Position numbers and translations under genes: made by a program. Under the pieces are notes generated by a model. It worked only from the letters and a program-made list of their open reading frames with translations. It did not search any database and was not told the DNA's origin. From Thermomicrobiales bacterium (GTDB lineage Bacteria > Chloroflexota > Chloroflexia > Thermomicrobiales > UBA6265): DNA of 49,385 bases. Location: NCBI GenBank assembly GCA_020432165.1, contig JAGQGU010000017.1:1-49385 (forward strand). Direction: 5' to 3'. This document shows, piece after piece, positions 33,153 through 42,711 of this stretch. Each line of letters begins with the position of its first letter. Positions within the stretch are counted from its first letter, which is position 1.

Positions 33153-33653
33153 CTATGCCTCGGTCTCTTCGGCCTCGGCTTCCTCAACCGGAGCTTCCTC
33201 AACCACATCCTCTGCGGCGACTGTCACGGTTACCGTTGGACGCAGCTTGCCGACGAGATGAATCTCGACGGTGTGGTCGCCCAGGGTGCGGATCGGATCA
33301 GCAAGCACAACCTTGCGGCGATCGATCTCTTCGCCAACCTTGGCGGAAACCTGCTCGGCGATATCGGCGGAACCGATGGAGCCGAAGAGGCGACCAGTAT
33401 CACCAGCGCGCGCAGTGAAGCTGAGTGTCAGACCCTGGATCTTGTCCGCCAGGCTCTGCAGTTGCTGTTCCTGACGGGCGATCTTGCGATCCTTCACGGC
33501 CTGGTTGTGGGCAGCGGTCTTGAGTTCGCCGTCGGTGGCGTAGACAGCCAGACCCTGTGGGATCAAGAAATTGCGGGCGTAACCACCGCTGACATTCTGG
33601 ACGCTGCCAGCTTCACCAAGCTTCTCAACATCCTTGCGGAGCACAACTTTCAC
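33153..33653 (-). CDS. rplI: 50S ribosomal protein L9
   Basis: This 166-residue L9 has the N-terminal rRNA-binding domain (KVVLRKDVEKLGEAGSV, NVSGGYARNFLIPQGLA) and the C-terminal domain (GRLFGSIGSADIAEQV). An acidic tail rich in Glu and Ala extends the C-terminus beyond the usual ~150 residues. The start is GTG at 33653, with GGAAGG upstream; the longer open frame to 33686 lies outside the family sequence. dnaB follows. Confidence 0.95.
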   Translation of the reverse strand: MKVVLRKDVEKLGEAGSVQNVSGGYARNFLIPQGLAVYATDGELKTAAHNQAVKDRKIARQEQQLQSLADKIQGLTLSFTARAGDTGRLFGSIGSADIAEQVSAKVGEEIDRRKVVLADPIRTLGDHTVEIHLVGKLRPTVTVTVAAEDVVEEAPVEEAEAEETEA

Positions 33654-33803
33654 AGAACTAACCTTCCAAATCGAGCGAGTAATCAACCAATCTGAGACAA
33701 CACAAACCGCACCGCGATCAACATGGCTCAGCGGTGCACCACAAGGTGCCAGATCACGGAGTAGTGTAGCCGGTTTGGGAAGTGGGTGCCACCTCCCACT
33801 CGT

Positions 33804-36566
33804 TTACCGTGTGAGATACGTTCCTGCCGCCCAGCCGGTGCCGTAGCGCGATGTGCTCACCTTGTACCAGGTGTAGCCGTCGGATTCCTCCGGTCCAGCC
33901 AGTACCTCGGCGTGGGTGGCATCGGGCAGGATAGCGACTACATCACCGCCGAGGGAAGCTGCATCGCGGAGGTTGAGTTCGCCATCGAATACGCGCACGG
34001 TGGTGCCTGTCGCATACGGGCTATCGCCGTCGAGTGCGACGACATCTCTCGCTACCCAACCAGTGAGGTCATCAATGCTCACCTGAATCCAGGTATAGCC
34101 ATCGGCGTCGCGTGATCCACCACTGATAGTCGCGACCTCGCCCTCATCGATTTGGGTGACGATATTGCTGCCAATACTCGCAGAGTTACGCACGTTCACC
34201 GCATCACCATCGGCGGTGGTCACACCGGCACCGATGATAAATCCAGTCGAGGCGGGATCAGCCGAACCTTTGCCGAAGTATTGAGCTGCTGCCCAACCGG
34301 TAACATCGCCAAACTGCATCTGATACCAGGTATAGCCATCAGCCGACGTAGGGCCATCCAGCACCTTGCCATTTGCGTTCTGCAGAAGCACATCCACGAT
34401 ATCGGCAGACGTCGATGCTGTACTACGCAGGTTCACCCAGTCCGTGTTCACATAGATAGCCTCGCCGGAGGTAAAGGCACGAGCGGTCGAACCGGATTCT
34501 GTCAAAGCCAGGAACTGTCCGGACGCCCATCCTGTGCCCTGATCGGTTTCGATCTGATACCAGGCCATATTGTTGGCGATCTCGGGACCAGCCAGCACAA
34601 CACCAGTTGTGCCGGTCCCAATTTTCGCCAAGACACCGCCGGTCGCACCCGGTTCGTTGCGGAGATTGAGATAATCGGTATCCACAACAACCGTGTCTCC
34701 TTCGGAGAACTTCGGCGCGTCATCTACGGATGCCGAGGCGAGATCGAAGAACTCTTCAGCAGCCCAGCCGGTGCCAAGTGATGTCTGAACCTTGATCCAG
34801 TTATAGCCTCCGGCATTGACTGGTCCATCAATTACCTTGCCCTTTGTGCCCTCGGGTAAGCCGAGGAGGCGAGAGGCATTGGTCGAAGGATTGGCTCGGA
34901 GGGTAATACCATCTGGTTCGATGGTTTGGACCGAGTCGACTACGCCGAGTCTCGCCGGTTTGGCCATGCTTTCCTCGGTACCGAGATAGCGCTCCGTGAT
35001 CCAACCCGTGAGGTCAGCGGCGTTCACCTTGTACCAGGTGTAGCCATTGGCCGGCATGGGACCATCGATGACAGTGGCTGCATCCATGTAGTTCACAGAA
35101 CCAACAATCGTGCCCTTGAGTGAAGGCTCATCCCGTAGATTCACCAGATCTTCGCTGACATAGAGTTCATCGCCAACAGCGAACGCGCCCGCCGGTGCTT
35201 CGGCATTGCTGGCGCCAAAGGTGCTTTGGGCAATCCAGCCGCTTCCGAGATCACCACGAACGTGATACCAGGATTCGCCATCGACCGTTGTTGGTCCTTC
35301 AATGATCTGGAAAATCGATCCCCACGGTGCCGAGAGGAGGATATCTTCACTCTTGCCTGGGAGTGATCGTAGATTCGCGGAATCAGTTGTGACCGAGATG
35401 ACCTGACCCGGACTGTAATCGGGATCGGGGATTGTCTCCTTTGCGCCGACCAGTACCTCGGCTACGGCCTCGCGGATATAGTCCAGATCGGCATACATGC
35501 TATCGCCGGGGCAGGAGCTATCGTTCACATCGCGATGACCGCAGATCGTGGGCAGGTTTGGCGTTTCATGGAAATCGGATCTGGCCAGCGGATCGAGATA
35601 GCGACCGGCCCAGGCGGTGATCCATGTGAGACCGGAAAGCATCTCTGGTGTGGCTGTAGCGACGCTGAACGAGCCCATCACACAGATACCGGAACTACCA
35701 TACGCATATTGATAGGCATGGCCGCCGACGACATTATCGCCACCGACGCGTCCTTCATAGACATTGCCCATGAAATCGACCAGATAGTTGTAGCCGATAT
35801 CGCCCCAACCACGGGTGATCGCATGGTAATAGTGGATTGAGCGGATTTCTGTGAGCGGATCGCGGAAGTTGCTCGTTTCGGAGTGGTGAATGATGACATG
35901 CTCGACGGTTTGATACTCGGGCAACCATTCGCTGCCACCGCGCTCGGCACCGCCATAAGTGAGATTGGCACCCCATTCTTCGCGGGAGATAATCGGCGGT
36001 CGCTCCAGACTCGGCACCGGGGAGTAGGTGCTGATGTCATCAAGGCCGGGTCCGCCGGTGGCATCGATATAGGTGAAGGTCAGCCCGGGAACGGCCTGCT
36101 CGTTGCCATCCGGATCGAGCGCACGATAACGCACGTAGTTGGATTCATCAGTGAAGGCAAGCTGACCGTAGATGCGATTGTCCTTGTCAGCTGGACCGGC
36201 ATCAGTGTGAGCAGGACCGACAACAGCCGGATTGCTCCAGACCAGGCCATCAATGCTTGTGCTCATCTCGATCGTCGTGTTGTTATCGGATTCAGCGGGC
36301 CAGTGCGGCGCGATGGCATAGAATGCGAAATCGCTCTGGAATCCGAGCGATCCATTTTCGCCACCGACACCGTCCGGCTGTACCCACTCCTGTGCCTGTG
36401 TGGTCACACCCTGAGCGGATGCCTTGGGTCGAAGTGACGGTATGTTGGCAAAGGCGGCCGTAGCGCTGAATGCGGCGGTGGCTTGCAGGATAGTACGACG
36501 ATTCAGCTTCTGCTTAGCCAGCCAGCGTGGTGTACGGGAGTGAGACGAATGACTGCAGGTTCCCAC
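33804..36566 (-). CDS. Tat-exported N-acetylmuramoyl-L-alanine amidase with seven SH3b repeats
   Basis: This 920-residue exported enzyme cleaves the amide between muramic acid and the peptide stem. A twin-arginine signal is visible (NRRTILQATAAFSATAAFA). The PGRP/amidase_2 domain (about 190-380) has zinc ligands His227 (VIIHHSE), His344 and Cys352 (CGHRDVNDSSCPG). Residues ~390-920 hold seven SH3b repeats. Each has an N-L-R element (ANLRSLPG, VNLRDEPS, TLRANPS, LNLRNEPG, VNLRSTAS, VNVRNSAS, LNLRDAAS) and a G-x-T/S-W-Y/I ... G-W-A/I closing strand, which probably bind the cell wall. The start is GTG, with GGAGGAG 8 nt upstream. Two related palindromes lie upstream (36639-36650, 36682-36693). 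Confidence 0.9.
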   Translation of the reverse strand: MGTCSHSSHSRTPRWLAKQKLNRRTILQATAAFSATAAFANIPSLRPKASAQGVTTQAQEWVQPDGVGGENGSLGFQSDFAFYAIAPHWPAESDNNTTIEMSTSIDGLVWSNPAVVGPAHTDAGPADKDNRIYGQLAFTDESNYVRYRALDPDGNEQAVPGLTFTYIDATGGPGLDDISTYSPVPSLERPPIISREEWGANLTYGGAERGGSEWLPEYQTVEHVIIHHSETSNFRDPLTEIRSIHYYHAITRGWGDIGYNYLVDFMGNVYEGRVGGDNVVGGHAYQYAYGSSGICVMGSFSVATATPEMLSGLTWITAWAGRYLDPLARSDFHETPNLPTICGHRDVNDSSCPGDSMYADLDYIREAVAEVLVGAKETIPDPDYSPGQVISVTTDSANLRSLPGKSEDILLSAPWGSIFQIIEGPTTVDGESWYHVRGDLGSGWIAQSTFGASNAEAPAGAFAVGDELYVSEDLVNLRDEPSLKGTIVGSVNYMDAATVIDGPMPANGYTWYKVNAADLTGWITERYLGTEESMAKPARLGVVDSVQTIEPDGITLRANPSTNASRLLGLPEGTKGKVIDGPVNAGGYNWIKVQTSLGTGWAAEEFFDLASASVDDAPKFSEGDTVVVDTDYLNLRNEPGATGGVLAKIGTGTTGVVLAGPEIANNMAWYQIETDQGTGWASGQFLALTESGSTARAFTSGEAIYVNTDWVNLRSTASTSADIVDVLLQNANGKVLDGPTSADGYTWYQMQFGDVTGWAAAQYFGKGSADPASTGFIIGAGVTTADGDAVNVRNSASIGSNIVTQIDEGEVATISGGSRDADGYTWIQVSIDDLTGWVARDVVALDGDSPYATGTTVRVFDGELNLRDAASLGGDVVAILPDATHAEVLAGPEESDGYTWYKVSTSRYGTGWAAGTYLTR

Positions 36567-36638
36567 GAGAGGACTCCTCCGGTTGCGGGTGGTACCAGCC
36601 GGTATCTCGATATCCCCAATCGACAGCTGGTATCAGAG

Positions 36639-36693
36639 GTGTACGTACACTCTAACAGTGACACATAGTCAATGTCAAGGCGCGTACGTACGC
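36639..36693. promoter_or_regulatory. Paired 12-bp palindromes sharing GTACGTAC
   Basis: GTGTACGTACAC (36639-36650) and GCGTACGTACGC (36682-36693) are perfect palindromes with the same 8-bp core. Their centres are 43 bp apart, about four helical turns, so they lie on one face of the helix. They are about 75-125 bp upstream of the SH3b amidase start, where a dimeric or tetrameric regulator could bind cooperatively. No -35/-10 pair was assigned nearby. Confidence 0.5.
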
Positions 36694-36812
36694 TATCATT
36701 CGTCAATCTTCACGTAGAGGTGGATCGCAACGCGTATGCAACCGAAGCGGCGGTATCACCGCCGCTCCATCGTGAGAGGATTTGCTAAGGAGCTAGACCC
36801 GAGGTCGAAAAG

Positions 36813-38858
36813 TTACCGCAAATGCTTCCGCAGGAACTCCAGGCTCATCGCCCGCATCTGGGCGCGTTCCTTGTTATCCGCCGAACCGGCATGACCGCCC
36901 TGTCGATTCTCGTAGAACCAGACGTGGGGATACTCTCGCTCCTGCATGCGTGCCGCCATCTTGCGGGCTTGGGCCGGACCAACCCGGTCATCGCTGGTCG
37001 CTGTGTAGAAGTGCACGGGCGGATAGATCACGCCCTCGCGCAGATTATGATAGGGCGAGAAGGTTTGAATAAACGCCCAATCATCCGGATTTTCAGGATC
37101 ACCGTATTCCGCGATCCAGGATGCACCGGCGTTGAGATGAACATAGCGCTGCATATCCAGCAACGGCACGGTGCAGACAATGGCACCGAAGAGGTCGGGA
37201 TAGTGCGTGAGCATATTGCCGACCAACAGGCCGCCATTACTGCCACCCATGCAGCCGAGATGCTGGGCAGATGTCACACCCCGATCGATCAAATCCCTGG
37301 CAACCGCGGCGAAATCTTCGTATGCGCGATGCCGGTTCTCCCGCAGGGCACAGGTGTGCCAGGTTGGGCCGTATTCGCCGCCTCCACGGATATTCGCGAC
37401 GACGTACACACCACCATTCTCCAGCCATTCACGACCGGTTGAGGCATCGTATTCGGGCAAGCGTGAGATTTGGAAGCCGCCGTAGCCGGTGAGGAGTGTT
37501 GGGTGTGATCCATCCAGCATCAGCCCGCGTGTGGAAACCTGGAAGTAGGGGACGCGAGTGCCGTCAGCAGATGTCGCGAAATGCTGCTCCACTTCATAGG
37601 ACTCGGCATCGAAAAGTGGTGAGGTTGATTTGATCACCTCGGGCGCGGCGGCCTGGGACGCATCGCCAAGATAGAGCGTGGTTGGCTGCACGAATCCGGT
37701 GGAAACCATCCATAAGCTATCCGCATCCTGGTCATCCACTGCCCAGGCGGAGGTCGTTTGCAGCGGCGGAATTTCGACATTGCGATTGGACCACGAGCTC
37801 GGTCCCGGAGTTGCCACCACGATCTGAGAAGCGACGTCGCGCAGGAGGTTCAGGATCAGATGGTTTCGTGTCCAGCTACTGCTTTGCAGCGATGTCCGCG
37901 CGTCCGGTGTGAAGACTGTTACGAAATCGCGTCCACCACCCATGAATGCATCAAAGTCGATCGCGAGCAACGACCCCGCGATGTAGGTATCGTTGGCGGG
38001 ACTCCAGTCAGACTTGGTCTCAATTGTCAGCCACTCGCGATGCAGATCGATGTTGGCATCGTCTGGCACATCGATTCTGACAAGCTCATCCCCAGCCAGT
38101 ACATACCAGATGCCATGGAAGAAATCGGTTTTGTCCAGAATGAGCGTGCGTTCAAAACCGGGTGTGGCATCGTGGTAGACGCCGATGGTCATATGCTGCT
38201 TGTCGACGATATGGACCGTGGTGGCATCCTTCAGCGATGTGCCTCGTTGCCAGCGGCGTACCTCACGGGCATAGCCGGAGTTCGTCAGCGAGTCGTCGCC
38301 AGAATCGGTAGCCACATAGATCGTGTTCTCATTCAGCCACGCAGACTGCGACTTCGCGTAGGGGACGACGAATCCCTCTTCGACAAACGTCTTCGCCTCG
38401 ACATCGAACTCGCGGATGACCACCGCATCGCCACCATCGGGGGAGAGTCGGAGCAATGCCAGGCGATTCTCCGGCTGCAGGAACTCGGCACCCTGGAAAA
38501 CCCACTGCTTGTCTTCCGCCTGTCCCAGTGCATCGATATCCAGCACCAGCTCCCATGCAGGATCAGCGCTGAGATAGCTCTCAAGCGTCGTTCGTCTCCA
38601 TATACCACGTGGATGCTCGGCATCCTTCCAGAAGTTGTAGTACCAGTCGCCGTGTTTCGCGGGCATGGCGATGCGATCGGTGGAGTCGTAAACCTCCAGA
38701 ATATTCGCCTGGGCGGCATCCAGTGCGGCGAGATCGAAATCTGCCAGCGTGCGCTCGTTTTGCTGATTCACCCAGTTCAGGGAGGCATCTCCGTAGGTCT
38801 CTTCCAGCCACAGATTTTCATCGATCGGGTTCATTCGGTCAGGGTACTGCTCAGTCAT
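36813..38858 (-). CDS. Prolyl oligopeptidase family serine peptidase (S9A)
   Basis: This 681-residue protein is built like prolyl oligopeptidase. A seven-bladed beta-propeller region covers about residues 70-400. The C-terminal alpha/beta hydrolase domain has Ser540 in GCMGGSNGGLLVG, Asp at 623-624 in TATSDDRVGP, and His656 in NRQGGHAGS. The family cleaves short peptides after proline in the cytoplasm; no signal peptide is seen. The ATG at 38858 follows GAGGATAGAT. It begins 21 nt after the mfd stop, so it may be transcribed with mfd. Confidence 0.92.
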   Translation of the reverse strand: MTEQYPDRMNPIDENLWLEETYGDASLNWVNQQNERTLADFDLAALDAAQANILEVYDSTDRIAMPAKHGDWYYNFWKDAEHPRGIWRRTTLESYLSADPAWELVLDIDALGQAEDKQWVFQGAEFLQPENRLALLRLSPDGGDAVVIREFDVEAKTFVEEGFVVPYAKSQSAWLNENTIYVATDSGDDSLTNSGYAREVRRWQRGTSLKDATTVHIVDKQHMTIGVYHDATPGFERTLILDKTDFFHGIWYVLAGDELVRIDVPDDANIDLHREWLTIETKSDWSPANDTYIAGSLLAIDFDAFMGGGRDFVTVFTPDARTSLQSSSWTRNHLILNLLRDVASQIVVATPGPSSWSNRNVEIPPLQTTSAWAVDDQDADSLWMVSTGFVQPTTLYLGDASQAAAPEVIKSTSPLFDAESYEVEQHFATSADGTRVPYFQVSTRGLMLDGSHPTLLTGYGGFQISRLPEYDASTGREWLENGGVYVVANIRGGGEYGPTWHTCALRENRHRAYEDFAAVARDLIDRGVTSAQHLGCMGGSNGGLLVGNMLTHYPDLFGAIVCTVPLLDMQRYVHLNAGASWIAEYGDPENPDDWAFIQTFSPYHNLREGVIYPPVHFYTATSDDRVGPAQARKMAARMQEREYPHVWFYENRQGGHAGSADNKERAQMRAMSLEFLRKHLR

Positions 38859-38879
38859 ATCTATCCTCGTTTACGACGA

Positions 38880-41800
38880 TCATGCTGCAATCGTCGCAGA
38901 TTTCTCCAGCTCGGCAATCACCGTATCCAGCGCCTTGCGCCAGGGAACACTGAGTTCAGTAGCGAAGATACGGATCGAGTTCGGTGTGAACTTCACCGCT
39001 CCGCCAAGCACGCGCATGATGCGCGCCTGGTCGATTCCATTCGTATCCACACCACGGATGACGAGGACACGCTCGCGCTCGACAATCGAGTCGATGCCGA
39101 GATCAACAGCGCGAATCCGGAGTCGGATCAAGGCTAGAAGATGCTCGACCTCTTCCGGATATTCTCCGAAGCGATCCATCAGCTCCTCGCTCAAGCTATC
39201 AACATCGGCCAACGTCGAGACACTGGCGATCTGGCGGTACATATTGAGTCGCAGCTCGGTATCGCTGATGTAGTCCTCTGGCAGGAGGGCAGTGACCGGA
39301 AGATCAAGCGTGACCGGTCCAGGTTCCAGAATCGGTTGACCGCTACGCGCTTCCTCGACAGCCTGACTGAGCAATCGCATATAGAGTTCGTATCCGACTG
39401 AACCTATGTGACCGCTCTGCTCGGCGCCGAGGATGTTGCCAGCGCCGCGAATCTCCATATCGCGCATGGCAACGCGAAGTCCAGCGCCGAGCTCGGTTGC
39501 CTCCTGAATCGTTTCCAGTCGCTGCTGTGCAACCTCGGTGAGCGCCTTCCATGGTTGATAGAAGAGATAGGCATAGGCACGATTGGTGGAACGACCGACA
39601 CGACCGCGAAGCTGATACAGCTGGGTCAGACCGAGCGTATCAGCATTGTCGATAATCATCGTATTGACGTTACCGATATCGACACCGCTTTCGATGATCG
39701 TGGTGGCGATGAGCACATCGAACTCGTGGTTCATGAATTGCATCATCACTTCCTCCAGCACCGACTCGTCCATCTGTCCGTGACCGATACCGAAGCGTGC
39801 CTCGGGCACGATCTTGCGCAAGTGCTCGGCGAAGTGATCGATATCGTGCACACGATTGTGCACCACGTAGACCTGACCACCGCGATCCATCTCGCGCATG
39901 ATCACCTCACGCACAGTCTGCTCATCGAAAGGGGTGACGAAGGTGCGGATCGGCAAGCGCGCCTGCGGCGCGGTCTCGATGAGCGAGATATCGCGGATAC
40001 CGCTCAGGCTGAGATGCAGTGTCCGCGGAATCGGAGTCGCGCTCATCGAGAGTACATCGACGGAGGTGCGCAGACTCTTCAGAAACTCTTTCTGGCGCAC
40101 ACCGAACCGTTGCTCTTCGTCGACGATCACCAGACCGATGTCCTTGAAGCTGATGTCCTCCTGCACAAGGCGATGCGTGCCGATGACGATATCGACGCTG
40201 CCATCCTTCATGCCCTCGATCGTTTTGGCCTGCTGTTTCTTCGTCCGTAAACGGCTCATCATCTGCACATTCACCGGGAAAGCAGCCATGCGTTGGCGGA
40301 AGGTTTGGTAGTGCTGCAGAGCCAGAATGGTTGTCGGTACCAACACCGCCACCTGCTTGCCTGCGTTCACCGCCTTGAAGGCGGCGCGGATTGCTACCTC
40401 GGTCTTACCGAATCCCACATCGCCCGCCACCAGTCGATCCATCGGCCGGTAGCTCTCCATATCGGCCTTGACGGCCTCAATGGCGGACATCTGGTCGACT
40501 GTCTCGGTGAACGGGAAGCTCTCGGCCAGCTCAGTATCCCATTTGGAGTCTTCCGGGAACTGATAGCCGTGACCAGCCTGGCGGGTGGCATAGAGCTGGA
40601 TAAGCTCGTACGCCATATCGCGCACAGCCTTGCGTACCTTGCGTTTGGTCCGCACCCAATCGCCGGAACCGAGCTTGTTCAGCTGTGGCTGCAACCGACC
40701 ACCGCTGGAGTAGCGCGTGACGCGATCGCTCTGATCGACTGGCACATAGAGCTTGTCCTGTCCCTGGTACTCCAGCAGTAGATATTCGCGCTCCATGCCG
40801 TTGTAGTCCATGCGCACGAGACCACCATAACGCGCGATACCGTGATCGACATGCACTACGTGCTCGCCCACCTCCAGACTGGCGGCGAAGGCACGGCTTT
40901 CGCTTGCGGTGCGTTTCCCGGGAAGCGAACGCGTTTGCTTGCGATAGCCGAAGATCTCGAAGTCGGTAATCACACCGATCTTTCCGCGCTGCCACACCCA
41001 ACCGCCGGTGAGATCGCTGGGGATCACTTCGAGCGCACCGCTCGGGAGTGGTGTGGCATCGGTCGTGTTCTCATCTGGCCGTCGGGCGATCACATGATGA
41101 TCGGCGAAGACCTCCGTGATGCGATTCACCTGATCGGTCGCGATGCTCACGCGCCAGCCCCGCTGCAGTTTCTCGCGCACATCCGCCACCAGATCCTGCA
41201 CGTTGCCGCCGTAGAGTGGTGGATCCGTGAGGATATTCAGCGTGTGGGTGAGCGATTCCGGAGTATCGATCTCCTCGCCGATGCTCAGCGTTGTCATAGT
41301 GCGCAGGCGACGGCGAATTGTGGTGGCGTCCTGGTATGGCTTAACCAACCCCTCCGGTAACTCTCCACTGGTTATGAAGGTCTGCTCCAATTCATTCGCC
41401 TGCTGCTGCACCTGATCCAGAGCGAGATAGACGCTGGCTGGTTGATCGAGAACGACCAATGTCCGCCTTGGCAGATGATCGAGCAGGGTTGTCTTGTCTG
41501 GGACCAGATAGCCCGCGAAGAGATCAACCGAGGCGGGGACGATTCCCTCGCGCAAATGATCGATATGGCGGTTCCATTCAGCCAGAACTTCGGGTCGGAG
41601 TGTGCTTGTATCAACCTCGCGCAGGTCGTCGGCCGCAGTAGGCAGATCCCAAATTGGTGTCTCCATTGGTGGCAGAAGGCGAATGCGATTCAGTTTGCCC
41701 GTGCTGCGTTGAGTGTGGACGCTGAAATAGCGGATCGATTCGATCTCATCACCGAAGAAGTCGATACGCACCGGATTCTCGAATCCCGGCGGGAAGAGAT

Positions 41801-42356
41801 CAATGATCCCGCCGCGTCGCGCGATCGTGCCGCTTTCCTGCACCATCGGTACGGTCTGGTACCCGACCATTGTTGCCCAGGCGGCGATATCGTTCATGCG
41901 TATCGTCTCGCCCACCTTGATGTTGAGGGAGTGGCCGCGTAGTTCGGCCGGACTCATCAGTAACTGCATGAGTGCTTGTACCGGTGCAACGACGATACGA
42001 GGCTGACTCTGCTTGAAGCCGAACTGGGCCAATGCCCGCACGCGCTCCACGCTCGCATCGAGGTCGACCTGCAGTTGTTCCCACGGCAGGGCATCGGGGG
42101 CGATCCAGCGCTCAAGGGTTGATTCGGGCGGCAGATACTCGCGGAGAGCGCTGGTCAGTTGATTGGCCCGATCTCGTCGCGATGTGATCACCAACGTCGT
42201 CTCACCGTGGTGCATTGCCGCGATTGCGGCGAGGAGCGGTCGCGTCGCATCCGGCATATCGACAATGACAGGCGACTCGCCTCTATCCAGCTCTTCGAGG
42301 GCAGATTTGATTGCGCCGGTCTTTTGGACGAGATCGATCGTGTAATTCAGCGGCAT
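38880..42356 (-). CDS. mfd: Transcription-repair coupling factor Mfd
   Basis: This 1158-residue Mfd displaces stalled RNA polymerase and recruits UvrA. It has the N-terminal UvrB-homology module (VDMPDATRPLLAAIAA, RRGGIIDLFPPGFENP), the CarD/RID-type polymerase-interaction domain (EHVVHVDHGIARYGGLV), and a RecG-like translocase. The translocase shows Walker A GDVGFGKTEVA, DEEQRFGV as motif II, SATPIPRTL and QLRGRVGRS. The C-terminal TRCF domain closes the protein. It starts with ATG after GGAGGC. Upstream lies a long spacer with structured elements. Confidence 0.97.
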   Translation of the reverse strand: MPLNYTIDLVQKTGAIKSALEELDRGESPVIVDMPDATRPLLAAIAAMHHGETTLVITSRRDRANQLTSALREYLPPESTLERWIAPDALPWEQLQVDLDASVERVRALAQFGFKQSQPRIVVAPVQALMQLLMSPAELRGHSLNIKVGETIRMNDIAAWATMVGYQTVPMVQESGTIARRGGIIDLFPPGFENPVRIDFFGDEIESIRYFSVHTQRSTGKLNRIRLLPPMETPIWDLPTAADDLREVDTSTLRPEVLAEWNRHIDHLREGIVPASVDLFAGYLVPDKTTLLDHLPRRTLVVLDQPASVYLALDQVQQQANELEQTFITSGELPEGLVKPYQDATTIRRRLRTMTTLSIGEEIDTPESLTHTLNILTDPPLYGGNVQDLVADVREKLQRGWRVSIATDQVNRITEVFADHHVIARRPDENTTDATPLPSGALEVIPSDLTGGWVWQRGKIGVITDFEIFGYRKQTRSLPGKRTASESRAFAASLEVGEHVVHVDHGIARYGGLVRMDYNGMEREYLLLEYQGQDKLYVPVDQSDRVTRYSSGGRLQPQLNKLGSGDWVRTKRKVRKAVRDMAYELIQLYATRQAGHGYQFPEDSKWDTELAESFPFTETVDQMSAIEAVKADMESYRPMDRLVAGDVGFGKTEVAIRAAFKAVNAGKQVAVLVPTTILALQHYQTFRQRMAAFPVNVQMMSRLRTKKQQAKTIEGMKDGSVDIVIGTHRLVQEDISFKDIGLVIVDEEQRFGVRQKEFLKSLRTSVDVLSMSATPIPRTLHLSLSGIRDISLIETAPQARLPIRTFVTPFDEQTVREVIMREMDRGGQVYVVHNRVHDIDHFAEHLRKIVPEARFGIGHGQMDESVLEEVMMQFMNHEFDVLIATTIIESGVDIGNVNTMIIDNADTLGLTQLYQLRGRVGRSTNRAYAYLFYQPWKALTEVAQQRLETIQEATELGAGLRVAMRDMEIRGAGNILGAEQSGHIGSVGYELYMRLLSQAVEEARSGQPILEPGPVTLDLPVTALLPEDYISDTELRLNMYRQIASVSTLADVDSLSEELMDRFGEYPEEVEHLLALIRLRIRAVDLGIDSIVERERVLVIRGVDTNGIDQARIMRVLGGAVKFTPNSIRIFATELSVPWRKALDTVIAELEKSATIAA

Positions 42357-42524
42357 TGGTGCCTCCGTAGCACCGGGTATAAGACCCGGTGGAGGATGTG
42401 TCTGGTGGTGTTACCACCGTGTGGCGTGCACGCGTTGTGTCGGCGCGGGGCGTATCCCCGGCCGATGCCATGGCGTAGATTGTATCACCGCGATGTCGAA
42501 ACCGTGTTTTGCCCATACGACGCA

Positions 42525-42561
42525 CACGTAGGGGCGGATCCCGGCAGGGTATCCGCCCTTA
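42525..42561. repeat. CGTAGGGGCG-type palindromic element, second copy
   Basis: ACGTAGGGGCGGATCCC is followed after a short loop by GTATCCGCCC, so GGCGGAT(C) and (G)(T)ATCCGCC can pair. It is related to the element at 2960-3012 between the deacylase genes. Confidence 0.5.
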
Positions 42562-42638
42562 TCTCGGGCTAACTCCACTTAACCGGGGTCAGGGAATTGA
42601 TGAGGGAGGGTCCCCAATCAGGATCCTCCCTCCGATCC

Positions 42639-42695
42639 AGGGCGGTAGAGCGAACCTTCGTCTACCCCAGGAGGAGACAAGCTCCTCCGCTACCG
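42639..42695 (-). repeat. Structured 3'-UTR repeat element, copy 2 (CTTGT-loop hairpin)
   Basis: On the minus strand CGGTAGC is followed by the 7-bp hairpin GGAGGAG-CTTGT-CTCCTCC and then CTGGGG. The terminal CTACCG can pair with the initial CGGTAG, or locally with GGTAGA. Compared with copy 1 (6548-6613) the first and third stem pairs are changed on both sides so that pairing is kept, while the CTTGT loop is identical. It starts about 17 nt after the aldehyde dehydrogenase stop, in the same sense. Confidence 0.6.
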
Positions 42696-42711
42696 TTCAC
42701 CAGTCGCCCAG

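Larger units (their letters stand above)
42357..42711. other. 355-bp intergenic region upstream of mfd with hairpins, repeats and a candidate promoter
   Basis: No gene is visible. On the minus strand TGATACAAT (42479-42487) gives an extended -10 (TGn + TACAAT) that could start the mfd mRNA, but no good -35 is seen. The mfd 5' leader then has hairpins CACCGGG/CCCGGTG (42371-42391) and GGTGGT-GTT-ACCACC (about 42404-42418). A CGTAGGGGCG element is at about 42525-42561, a stem GGGAGGATCC / GGACCCTCCC with one mismatch at about 42607-42633, and the second CTTGT-loop element at about 42639-42695. Confidence 0.6.

Noticed and set aside
37758-39137. Long plus-strand open frame (about 459 codons) opposite prolyl oligopeptidase and mfd
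   Set aside because: It is antisense to two well-identified genes with intact catalytic motifs, has no recognisable domain, and follows from the codon bias of the real frames.
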